DNA of 64,000 bases from CAIYTF01 sp963664845 (lineage in GTDB: Bacteria > Bacteroidota > Ignavibacteria > Ignavibacteriales > Ignavibacteriaceae): contig OY761615.1 in NCBI GenBank assembly GCA_963664845.1, positions 1,674,001 through 1,738,000 of the forward strand, in the 5' to 3' direction. The notes below the pieces were generated by a model. The model was not told the origin of the DNA. It made no database searches and was given only the letters and a program-made list of their open reading frames with translations. The stretch's first letter is position 1; every line of letters starts with the position of its first letter. Below are positions 52,507 to 60,453 of the stretch, one piece after another. A program made the translations under genes and the position numbers.

Positions 52507-52532
52507 AGGATTGATTAACGTGTTTTATAAGT

Positions 52533-53489
52533 TCAGTTTTTATTTTTCATGTAAAGTCTTCTATTCAGCTTATACACTTCTGAACGGATTTCATTTAGGG
52601 TTCCAACCACAACATAATAACGGTATTCGAACACACTGTTTTTATTTAATATTTCTTTGTGAACAGGAGAAATATAAACAGTAGAACTGTCATGTGTATA
52701 CTCACCAGGTTTACCGAACATTCCGGCAAGAAAATAGGTACATTGGGGATTGTATACGCCAATTCCCCATTCTTTGTTATTTACGAATGCCATCCAATGC
52801 TCCGAGACATCCTCATATCTTCCCCAAAAACCACTTGATAGATTTACGACGTCAGGTTTTGCAACAGAGTCATTATGAAAAGGTTTTTTCCCGATGTACG
52901 TTCGAAGATTGCTCAATGCTGAAATTGGATATACAGCCGGCAATTCCTGATCATTCAGTATATTTTCTGCAAATAACGTATCAGTTCGATGGCAGGTTAG
53001 TTTATTGTAAACTTCAAGAATGTTTCTGTGTAAAACTGTCCATTGTTCAATCTCGGCTTCAGCCGGTTGATTATTCATGTCCCAAAGCATCGGTCTGCAT
53101 TTTACGTAAAGAGTATCCTTCCTTTGCCAATGATCGAGTATCGCTGCCTTATTCCCATAATCATCGCCAACCTGTATCGGGTTCCAATTCCACGGTGACC
53201 ACCGCGGAGCTTGCCCCTCTGCCTTTCGATCCAATCTTTGACCGGCATAATAGGATTGTTGAATGTACCGGCCCTCATCATGAATGTTTATAAGATTTGT
53301 ATCACTGTTTGAGGGGGAAAGGTAACAAATGGCACCTCCCCTTGTTAAATCAAGTTTGATCTTAATTATTCCATTGTCTCCTGCGAGTCCGGTGGTCTGA
53401 GCTTCAATATTCCGAACCGTGATAAATAGCCCCAAGTAAACAAACAAATAGAAATGCGTCACAAAATGGAATAAAGATTTGGGAATCAT
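52533..53489 (-). CDS. Secreted beta-rich protein of unknown function
   Basis: This is a 318-residue protein with a signal peptide (about 1-30). The mature part contains GAICYLSPSNSDTNLINIHD, EGRYIQQSYYAGQRLDR and WNWNPIQVGDDYGN. It also has WGRYEDVSEHWMAFVNNKEWG and ends with strands typical of large beta-sandwiches. I have the impression of a family often found beside glycan-degrading enzymes and resembling aldose-epimerase-like folds, but I cannot name it or show catalytic residues. It is the first gene of the segment after the palindromic repeat region at 53.5-53.7 kb and lies 26 nt before the GH106-like gene, so co-expression is likely. Confidence 0.72.
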   Translation of the reverse strand: MIPKSLFHFVTHFYLFVYLGLFITVRNIEAQTTGLAGDNGIIKIKLDLTRGGAICYLSPSNSDTNLINIHDEGRYIQQSYYAGQRLDRKAEGQAPRWSPWNWNPIQVGDDYGNKAAILDHWQRKDTLYVKCRPMLWDMNNQPAEAEIEQWTVLHRNILEVYNKLTCHRTDTLFAENILNDQELPAVYPISALSNLRTYIGKKPFHNDSVAKPDVVNLSSGFWGRYEDVSEHWMAFVNNKEWGIGVYNPQCTYFLAGMFGKPGEYTHDSSTVYISPVHKEILNKNSVFEYRYYVVVGTLNEIRSEVYKLNRRLYMKNKN

Positions 53490-53530
53490 AATCAGTTCAT
53501 CGATTCAGTAATTACTTTGTGTCAAAATTC

Positions 53531-53553
53531 AAACCTGTCAGGATGAAAGGTTT
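53531..53553. repeat. Short palindromic repeat (AAACCT...AGGTTT)
   Basis: AAACCTGTCA and TGAAAGGTTT pair at nine of ten positions around three bases (GGA). The arms match the cores of the repeats at 9626-9699 and 12742-12754, suggesting one dispersed palindrome family. Confidence 0.5.
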
Positions 53554-53569
53554 TTAGAGAATTATATTC

Positions 53570-53692
53570 AGGCTGTCTTAAAAGCGCACTACTCTGTCAT
53601 TGAGAAGCTTGCGACGAAACAATCTCAACAATTAAGCTAAAACGCGGTATCGAAATTACCGCATTACCAGTAAACGACTTTTAAGACAGCCT
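53570..53692. mobile_element. MITE-like element with 15-bp terminal inverted repeats
   Basis: The 123-bp element is bounded by perfect 15-bp inverted repeats (AGGCTGTCTTAAAAG at 53570-53584, its complement at 53678-53692). It contains CATTGAGAAGCTTGCGACGA, which resembles a dispersed 'cattgcgag...gcgacgaagcaatctc' repeat I recall from many bacterial genomes. No transposase is present and no clear target-site duplication is visible. A terminator role is less likely because no T-run follows. Confidence 0.55.
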
Positions 53693-53717
53693 CGGAATTT
53701 ACATAATACCCGGTTAA

Positions 53718-55475
53718 TTATTTCAGTAGAGTTAATTTTTTTGTTGAAACAAAATCGCCCGACTCCAAACGATAAATGTATACGCCGGAAGTCAGATTTG
53801 CTGCGTTAAAATCTACCGAATAATTACCCGCGATCTGTTCCTTATCAACCAGTGTTGCAACCTCTTGGCCTATCAAATTAAACACTTTAAGTGTGACCAC
53901 GCCTTGTTTTGCAACGCTGTAATAAATAGTTGTGGTTGGATTGAACGGATTCGGATAGTTCTGGGCCAGCTTAAATGCTGAAGGAATATGGTTGTCAACA
54001 GTTTTTATTCCGGAAATATTGATTTGTGTAAGATCTTCAGCCATAATGTGTTGCATGACTTCTGCCTGATGCTTTTGCCAGATAGCTTTTTTGTCCGGGA
54101 ACCAGTTTAGATCGCCCAAGGGTAATTTTTCGATGGATGCGGTCAACAAAGTGGAATTGGTATAAGCTCCATTGAAACGGGGCCATGTGGTAGGATTGCC
54201 CTGATTGCCATCTACACTATAGAAATAATTTGGCCATTCTGAAGATGGTGGAAGATCGGGTATGCCTCTTATGAACTTGAGATCGATTTCTGCCCATGCG
54301 GCAGCAGAATCGGTATATTTATATATTTTTTGTTCTACGAAATTGGGATTGTTTGCCGGTATTTCCGCACCCAAATCCTCAATATTATTTCCTGTTTTGA
54401 AATACGGGAAATTCGTTTTGTCGTTAAATATTCTCGTCGCTCTGCATGAGTCGATATAAGACGCAGGGAACACAAATGGTTTCAGATAGGATACATTTCC
54501 TTTTGCCAAATCCCAGGCAATCAGATCCCAAATAGCTTTTGTCCGATAGTTTGAATTATACGCAACAAATTCTTTCCGTTGGCAAGGCAATACTTCACTT
54601 TGAGGCACTCCATCTACTGTATCTACAACCAAAGTATCAGAATCAAAGAAAGCCTGGTATTTATTTGCTGTACCCGGATCCCAAGTGTCTGTTCCACCTG
54701 GTTTGAAAAGATAGGTATCCATCATCCAGCACAGATTGTTAGTAAAAAACATTGCATCAGGATAACTGAGCAAATACAGGTGAGCTTTGCCGAATAAAAA
54801 TGAATTATGATTTATCCAGTGGAACAGTTCAGCGTCACCATTAGGTTGCCCGGCGCCAAGCATCCACGCCGTTCCGATGTCAACAAAAGTATTGTTTTCA
54901 ACGTATAAACTGTCCCATTTCCCTCCCTGGTTCCAAAACATACCACCATCATTGATGCTGAGGGTATTGCCCTGACGCATGAATAAACTATTTGTTACAA
55001 ATGTACTGACATGCTCAGCATTTGCAAACAGCAAAAAGTTAACGCCGACAGGATCTACGGTAATGCTATCCATTATTATCCTGGCACTGGCGGCCTGATA
55101 AATCATTCCGCTTCCGAGGCCCTCGTTCAAATCTGAATTGACAATAAACACATTTCTTAAGGTCAAATCTGTTGTAGCGATGAACATGAAGGGAAAAGTT
55201 GCTCCGGCAGATGTTGAACCGTTTTGAATTATGGCAGGCATTTGACCTGCCTTCGGAGTTTCACCAATTATCGATATGGGGCTGGTTACCTGGATAGTCC
55301 CGCTTAAACCATACCATTGTCCTGCTTGCAAGACATAAGTCGCCGCGCCATTTAGGCCTATAGCATCATTCAAAGTACCAATACCAGGACTGACATTCAC
55401 TATTGTTTGAGCCCAAACAGTAACCGAAAAGAAAACAGAGACGATAACAATTTGTAGCATTGTTAAGGTTTTCAT
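53718..55475 (-). CDS. Secreted pectate-lyase-like beta-helix protein with T9SS sorting domain
   Basis: This 585-residue protein has a signal peptide (about 1-23) and a right-handed beta-helix region (about 25-330) with repeated short strands such as DLTLRNVFIVNSD, RIIMDSITVDPVG and SLYVENNTFVDIG, as in pectate lyases and related polysaccharide-binding proteins. An unassigned part follows, and a T9SS type A domain from about residue 500 (LAQNYPNPFNPTTTIYYSV, ending in TKKLTLLK). No calcium or arginine catalytic set of pectate lyases can be fixed by eye. The start at ATG 55475 has GGAGG just upstream. It lies next to a TonB receptor in the rhamnose locus, so a pectin-like target such as rhamnogalacturonan fits. 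Binding without cleavage is possible. Confidence 0.85.
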   Translation of the reverse strand: MKTLTMLQIVIVSVFFSVTVWAQTIVNVSPGIGTLNDAIGLNGAATYVLQAGQWYGLSGTIQVTSPISIIGETPKAGQMPAIIQNGSTSAGATFPFMFIATTDLTLRNVFIVNSDLNEGLGSGMIYQAASARIIMDSITVDPVGVNFLLFANAEHVSTFVTNSLFMRQGNTLSINDGGMFWNQGGKWDSLYVENNTFVDIGTAWMLGAGQPNGDAELFHWINHNSFLFGKAHLYLLSYPDAMFFTNNLCWMMDTYLFKPGGTDTWDPGTANKYQAFFDSDTLVVDTVDGVPQSEVLPCQRKEFVAYNSNYRTKAIWDLIAWDLAKGNVSYLKPFVFPASYIDSCRATRIFNDKTNFPYFKTGNNIEDLGAEIPANNPNFVEQKIYKYTDSAAAWAEIDLKFIRGIPDLPPSSEWPNYFYSVDGNQGNPTTWPRFNGAYTNSTLLTASIEKLPLGDLNWFPDKKAIWQKHQAEVMQHIMAEDLTQINISGIKTVDNHIPSAFKLAQNYPNPFNPTTTIYYSVAKQGVVTLKVFNLIGQEVATLVDKEQIAGNYSVDFNAANLTSGVYIYRLESGDFVSTKKLTLLK

Positions 55476-55502
55476 ACTACCTCCTTAATATAAAGGTTAT
55501 TA

Positions 55503-55522
55503 AATGAATGAATGAATGAATG
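55503..55522. repeat. Tandem tetranucleotide (AATG)5
   Basis: Five perfect AATG copies lie 27 nt upstream of the start of the T9SS beta-helix gene. Slippage here could change promoter or leader spacing. Phase variation is possible but not shown. Confidence 0.7.
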
Positions 55523-55658
55523 AAAAATGATGAATTATTGTGTTGATTTCCAAAACATGGCTTACCATACGTATTGGTCAAAAGAAGGTGATTCCGGATG
55601 AATCGCGAATGAGGCGATCAGGAATAAGAATTATAGGATCAAGATATAGAATGATGGA

Positions 55659-58646
55659 TTAAAAGGCATAATTAATGCCAAAATCAGAAGTCCAGCCATA
55701 TTGTTCAGTGTAAGTAGGTCTTGAATCGCTTGGTTGGGCGGAAATTTGCTCCGCATTATTAATATTCGATATGTTAAACAGTATCGTTAATCCTTCAAGA
55801 GGCAGTTTCTGCGATATCTGCAAGTCCCATTTCTGATAACTGCTTTGCAGACCAACCAATTCACGTTGAATATTCCAGTCCTTAAGGATGGACCCATTAT
55901 ACATGTATGATAACCAGAGATTGAGCCCTTTGTAATTAAACCCAAGAGACACATTAGCCATATCACTGGGCTGATTGATCAGACTATTCGCAGCTACCGA
56001 ATCGACTCTGACAACAGTTGCAACTGGTCTTCCACTTACATATTGATAAGTGGTATATAATCTTTGTACCGGATATTTTGTTTCCGATTTCATGGCAGTA
56101 TAGTTAACATTCAACGAAAAATATTTAAAGGGCATAGGCAAATACCAAAAGTTTGTCTGCCAGGAGAATTCAAGTCCTTTAATAAATGTTTTATACTGAT
56201 TATTGATTGTCTGGTAAACCTTAACCTGCTCTATATCGGGGAATCCGGGAACCAATGGATCCCCTTTTATTCGGGTGTAGCTTCTGGTCCAGATCAAATC
56301 CTTTGCCTCTTTATAGAAACCATCAACAGAAAAAAGACCAAGCTCATTTCCAAATAACGATACCTGTATATCGTAACTGCTCCATTGTTCGGGACGTAAA
56401 TTTGGATTTCCTGCTTGATAGATGTATGGTTTTAAACCTTTATTAACGAACGTATTCGGGATCATCTGCTCATAGCTGGGTCTTCCTAACGTTTTTGTAT
56501 ATGAGGCGTGAATCTGGAGCCATTCTGCAGGTTTTATTTTCATCTGGATCATTGGGAGCCAGAATTCATCTTCCCGGTGTGCGCTTACATATGTTCGGGG
56601 AAAATCAAGAGTGTATGATTGAGAAAGGTTATAGACAAAATTCCCCAGCATATCATCAACTACCCTTTCATATCGAACACCGGGTAATATCATGAATACA
56701 TCACTATAATCAATTTGAGCTAAAATATAATTCGCAAAATATTTTTCACTTATGCTCTGGTTGTGTATTGAACTTCCATAGTAATCGGGAATAAATCCAA
56801 CTCTTGTTGGAGCCCCAAGCGTATTAAGAACAGAGTCGATCCCTTTGGCAATAAGTTTCGTCGAAAAATCATTCCAGGCATCCCATATTTGATTTAATCG
56901 GGTCAAATTGGGGTACCACCCAAAATTGTATTGATTGTTTAGAAAATTACCTACCGTGTGATCATAAAACGGTGATGCTGTTATTTTGGCCCCATTCATC
57001 TCAAGCCAATAGTCGGTGTCGCTTATGTATTTACCCATCTTGGGATTTGTTGCCGCGAACTGATTTGCCATCATAAAATCGACCACTCGTGTATCATATT
57101 TATATTTTCCGCCTGTTTTAATATGACCGCTGAGCGCATCTCCAAATTTAAACGGGATTTTGAAATCATAATAGAGCGTCCGGTTTTTTTGCATAAGGTC
57201 GCTGCTGTTGCTTCCCATATTAAAAAGGTATATCTGATTCAGCGAACTCGCGCTTGCATTATCGTTTGAAAGATTCACGATTTGACTGGGTGTAAGGGAT
57301 CGGGTAATCGAAGAGTCTCTGTACTTTTCATCAAATGCATTATCTAGACGGAATTGCCAGGTTCGCTGGTTTGGTTCATAGCTATGTGTTTGTGAAAATG
57401 CAGCGCCATAATCCACATCCAACCAATCAAAAGTATGTTCAACCCGAAGTGAACTGGAATACAACAAATTGCGTCCCGAATTTCGCTGATCAATATTGTA
57501 GTCCAATATTGCAGAAAGAGGAGTGTAGGTTTTATTAACGTTGGTATAGCTCCCACCGCTATTGGAAAAAAAATTGTATAACATAATTTTGGTATTTGCC
57601 GTTGGATTTCCATCCAGCACAAGAGTAGCCGCTTGTTTGTTTATCAATTGCGAAATGTCATTTAACACAGCGTTGATAAGATAAACCGGTTCATAATAAA
57701 GCCCTGAATATTTATTTGAACTGATATCATAAGCGGCACTCATTGTCTGACGCCCTCTGTTCACATTCTCCGCATCTAAACTAAACCGAACGCCAAGCAT
57801 ATTATCGAAAAAGCGATTGCTGACATCACCCTCCAATTTATAATTTCCCCAGTAATCGTTTAGCTTATTATATCCACCCTGGGCTATTACCGAATACTTT
57901 AACTTTCCCTCCGCCGGGGCTAATGTCAGGTCAACAGAACCCGCTACCGAATTTCCTTCCATATCGGCACTTATAGATTTATAAACAGCAACACCTTCAA
58001 GCAAATATTGCGAAATTCCTGAAATACTGGTGCCCCGATCAGATAAGCTTGTCGATGGCAATTGGACACCGTTTAACGATACCGTGCTGTATTTCGAATC
58101 AAGTCCGCGTATCACAAGACCAACTCCTTCGCCGCCAGATCTGATCAGAGAGACTCCTGGTAGACGTCCTATAGCTTCCGCAGCATTAGCATCAGGATTC
58201 TCCCTGATCCTGTCCGGAGAAACGATGTCAACAATAGTTTGCGAGTTTAGCTGCTGATTAATAGCATCCTGTTGACCGGCCCGTTGCGCGGTCACTATGA
58301 TTTCCTCACCTTTTATAGTACTAACCGTTAATGTGACATCCAGTTTATTAATCACACCGGGTTTAATATCAACATCTATGTTCCTTGGCTCATAGCCCAG
58401 AAAAGAAACAAATATTGTCTGTTTGCCGATTTCGATATTTCGTATGATATAGTTGCCGGACATATCTGTTGATGCACCGTTGTTAGTTCCCGCAACAAGT
58501 ACCGTTGCATACGGAAGCGCAACATTATCGCCTGAACCTGTAATTCGCCCCATGAGAGTGCCTTTCGATTTGCTTTGCGCATTGAGAATACCAGACATAA
58601 AAAAGCAAATGAGCATAAAAGAACAGAAGAGTTTTTTAGGTTCCAT
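55659..58646 (-). CDS. TonB-dependent receptor of the rhamnose-glycan locus
   Basis: This 995-residue outer-membrane receptor has a signal peptide (about 1-23) and a CarboxypepD-regulatory-like domain (27-110, with GTLMGRITGSGDNVALPYATV). The plug (about 125-245) includes AIGRLPGVSLIRSGGEGVGL, then RGLDSKYSTVSLNGVQLPS and DMEGNSVAGSVDL, the style of the TonB-receptor branch that handles oligosaccharides (CirA-like), followed by a long barrel ending in DFGINYAF. It should import rhamnosyl oligosaccharides or a pectin fragment. That ligand is inferred from neighbours. It follows the second LacI gene by 126 nt. No SusD homologue is adjacent. Confidence 0.92.
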   Translation of the reverse strand: MEPKKLFCSFMLICFFMSGILNAQSKSKGTLMGRITGSGDNVALPYATVLVAGTNNGASTDMSGNYIIRNIEIGKQTIFVSFLGYEPRNIDVDIKPGVINKLDVTLTVSTIKGEEIIVTAQRAGQQDAINQQLNSQTIVDIVSPDRIRENPDANAAEAIGRLPGVSLIRSGGEGVGLVIRGLDSKYSTVSLNGVQLPSTSLSDRGTSISGISQYLLEGVAVYKSISADMEGNSVAGSVDLTLAPAEGKLKYSVIAQGGYNKLNDYWGNYKLEGDVSNRFFDNMLGVRFSLDAENVNRGRQTMSAAYDISSNKYSGLYYEPVYLINAVLNDISQLINKQAATLVLDGNPTANTKIMLYNFFSNSGGSYTNVNKTYTPLSAILDYNIDQRNSGRNLLYSSSLRVEHTFDWLDVDYGAAFSQTHSYEPNQRTWQFRLDNAFDEKYRDSSITRSLTPSQIVNLSNDNASASSLNQIYLFNMGSNSSDLMQKNRTLYYDFKIPFKFGDALSGHIKTGGKYKYDTRVVDFMMANQFAATNPKMGKYISDTDYWLEMNGAKITASPFYDHTVGNFLNNQYNFGWYPNLTRLNQIWDAWNDFSTKLIAKGIDSVLNTLGAPTRVGFIPDYYGSSIHNQSISEKYFANYILAQIDYSDVFMILPGVRYERVVDDMLGNFVYNLSQSYTLDFPRTYVSAHREDEFWLPMIQMKIKPAEWLQIHASYTKTLGRPSYEQMIPNTFVNKGLKPYIYQAGNPNLRPEQWSSYDIQVSLFGNELGLFSVDGFYKEAKDLIWTRSYTRIKGDPLVPGFPDIEQVKVYQTINNQYKTFIKGLEFSWQTNFWYLPMPFKYFSLNVNYTAMKSETKYPVQRLYTTYQYVSGRPVATVVRVDSVAANSLINQPSDMANVSLGFNYKGLNLWLSYMYNGSILKDWNIQRELVGLQSSYQKWDLQISQKLPLEGLTILFNISNINNAEQISAQPSDSRPTYTEQYGWTSDFGINYAF

Positions 58647-58772
58647 TATTGTCTTCTCTATTTTTGAAAGGAAAGGATATGCTTAATCAATGAATACGAA
58701 TGGCCAAAACGTAGTAACCAGGAATTATGTAAGGAAAGAATCTTTGCGGACAAATTTTCAATTAAAGCAGTG

Positions 58773-59786
58773 TTATCTTTGTAGAATTTTTGAATCGATA
58801 ATGATATCAGTTAAAATGGCACGTTTTTCTTTTTGCTCAATAATTTTTATAAGTAAGTCCACAGCTGATTTGCCCATTAAATAGGGGTTTTGAAAAACGG
58901 TGTAAAAAGGGACTCCCAAGCGTGAGACAATGTCATTGTCTCCAAATTCTCCAAGCATGATATCTTTGGGAACAGTACGATTGCTTTCCAATATTGCTTT
59001 TCCTGCGCCATACGTTATAAGACCACCCACACTTATAACGGCATCAATTTTAATTTTGGATTTTAAAAGAGCAGCCATTTTCTTGTAGCTGTCTGAAAAA
59101 TTTCTGAACGAGTTCACTACCAATTCCGGATTAAATTCAATACCGTTATGTTTCAGCGCATCTTTGTAACCATGGAAGCGGTCTTTGGCTACCGGTATTC
59201 CGGTATTGGGACCCAAAAACATAATGTTCTTTCTTCCCTGCGCAATCATCTTTTCCGTTAATTCAAACGACGCCTTATTATCATCGATTGTTACAGATTT
59301 ATATGGTATGGAAGGAAGTTTTCTATCCCAACAAACGGTTTGGATGCCTTCCTTGGCCAGCTGTTTGTATATGTCATAGTTGCTCTTATGTCCCGTCGCA
59401 TTAAGCAGTATGCCATCGGCGTGGATATCCGATAAGAATTCAAGCTTCTTTCTTTCAATATCCTTATTTTCATCGTGAATGAGAAGGATAGTTTCGTATC
59501 CTTTTCTGTTCGCTTCCTCATACATACCTCTAACAGCTTCTGAGAAAAACGAAATGCGAAGATCCGGTACCAGTATCCCCAGAATTCTGCTTTTATTGTT
59601 GATCAATGACCTTGCCAACAGATTTGGCCTGAAACCAAGCTCTTTTGCGGTGGCCTTTGCCCGCTCCCTCAGCTCCAGAGAGATATCACTGCGGTCTCTC
59701 AGGGCTTTCGAAACCGTAGCAGGAGTAACCTCAAGTATAGCGGCAAGGTCTTTAAGTGTTATTTTCCTGGTGGTATTAAAATCCAT
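58773..59786 (-). CDS. LacI-family transcriptional regulator of the rhamnose locus
   Basis: ATG 59786 gives a 337-residue regulator that begins right before its helix-turn-helix (residues 8-30: ITLKDLAAILEVTPATVSKAL), as usual for the family; the longer frame adds 21 residues unlike the family. The hinge (LLARSLINNKS) and a periplasmic-binding-protein-like effector domain (about 62-330, including DLRISFFSEAVRGM and SVTIDDNKAS) follow. It most resembles regulators of the 'VTPATVSKAL' type common in the Bacteroidota group. Two similar operators lie upstream at 60264-60278 and 60366-60380. It probably controls the TonB receptor and the following glycan genes. The inducer is likely rhamnose-derived, which is inference. 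Confidence 0.91.
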   Translation of the reverse strand: MDFNTTRKITLKDLAAILEVTPATVSKALRDRSDISLELRERAKATAKELGFRPNLLARSLINNKSRILGILVPDLRISFFSEAVRGMYEEANRKGYETILLIHDENKDIERKKLEFLSDIHADGILLNATGHKSNYDIYKQLAKEGIQTVCWDRKLPSIPYKSVTIDDNKASFELTEKMIAQGRKNIMFLGPNTGIPVAKDRFHGYKDALKHNGIEFNPELVVNSFRNFSDSYKKMAALLKSKIKIDAVISVGGLITYGAGKAILESNRTVPKDIMLGEFGDNDIVSRLGVPFYTVFQNPYLMGKSAVDLLIKIIEQKEKRAILTDIIIDSKILQR

Positions 59787-60263
59787 TTTCTTAAGGTGCT
59801 TAATGTAAATAATTGCTCGCGGAGAATATACAAAATAATGAATCTGCAATCAAAATTAAATCATTTTCACATGCTGCCAATTACTGCCCTCTTTCACTTC
59901 ATGCTGATTTTAATAACAAAACGTTGCCAATTCATCATGGCTGTCTGGGCAGAACTTTTGCGATTGATCATAAGTGTTATGTTAAGAGTCATAAAGTAAT
60001 CTCTGATGTGCAAAACGCCAATCGTATTCCAAGAACGAATTCGGATTTCTATTGGATGTTAACAGACAAATGCACTTTAAAAGCAATTATGGCAACGCAT
60101 CAAAATCGACCAGGGAAAGCCCCTTTAACAAACTATATTCATGCTACGGTCGTTATGACTTTTAGCTGTTTTGGCACGCTTCAGAAGCCTGTTGCGACTC
60201 TTTCCCTGCCTGAATGCCTCAGTATTGATTCCCTGGATTACTTCAAAACATTCAAAAATGGTT

Positions 60264-60284
60264 ACTTAAACAATTGCGCAATTG
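60264..60284. promoter_or_regulatory. LacI-type operator 3, overlapping a 14-bp palindrome
   Basis: ACTTAAACAATTGCG (60264-60278) differs by one base from the site at 60366-60380. It overlaps the perfect palindrome CAATTGCGCAATTG (60271-60284), and ATTGCG repeats again at 60285-60290. On the minus strand the core reads GCAATTGTTT, close to the GCAATCGTTT core near the first LacI gene. Confidence 0.6.
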
Positions 60285-60353
60285 ATTGCGTAAAAAAACA
60301 AAAAAATATTCCTTATCACAGCTCCGCCACTTGAGCCACATCGCATAATATTT

Positions 60354-60380
60354 GTGATGTACATCACTTAAACGATTGCG
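60354..60380. promoter_or_regulatory. CRP-like palindrome abutting LacI-type operator 4
   Basis: GTGATGTACATCAC (60354-60367) is a perfect 14-bp palindrome matching the TGTGA-N6-TCAC pattern of CRP/FNR-family sites (with the preceding T). It overlaps by two bases the operator ACTTAAACGATTGCG (60366-60380), whose minus-strand core is GCAATCGTTT. The layout suggests a promoter with joint global and LacI control. Confidence 0.6.
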
Positions 60381-60453
60381 AAAAACTCTATGCAAAAATT
60401 AATAAATTTTAATTCTAATGTCAATCAAAATGTATAGCTGAAATCAAATAAAT

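Larger units (their letters stand above)
59787..60453. other. Long regulatory intergenic region upstream of the second LacI gene
   Basis: This 667-nt stretch separates the LutBA fusion gene from the LacI gene. I find no supportable gene in it. Regulatory motifs cluster at 60264-60284 and 60354-60380, leaving a possible leader of about 480-580 nt before the LacI start. The leader itself shows no clear riboswitch or terminator. Confidence 0.6.

Noticed and set aside
59813..60334. Plus-strand open frame of 173 codons upstream of the second LacI gene
   Set aside because: It begins at TTG, has no recognisable domain or ribosome binding site, and overlaps operator-like sites; all other genes run on the minus strand.
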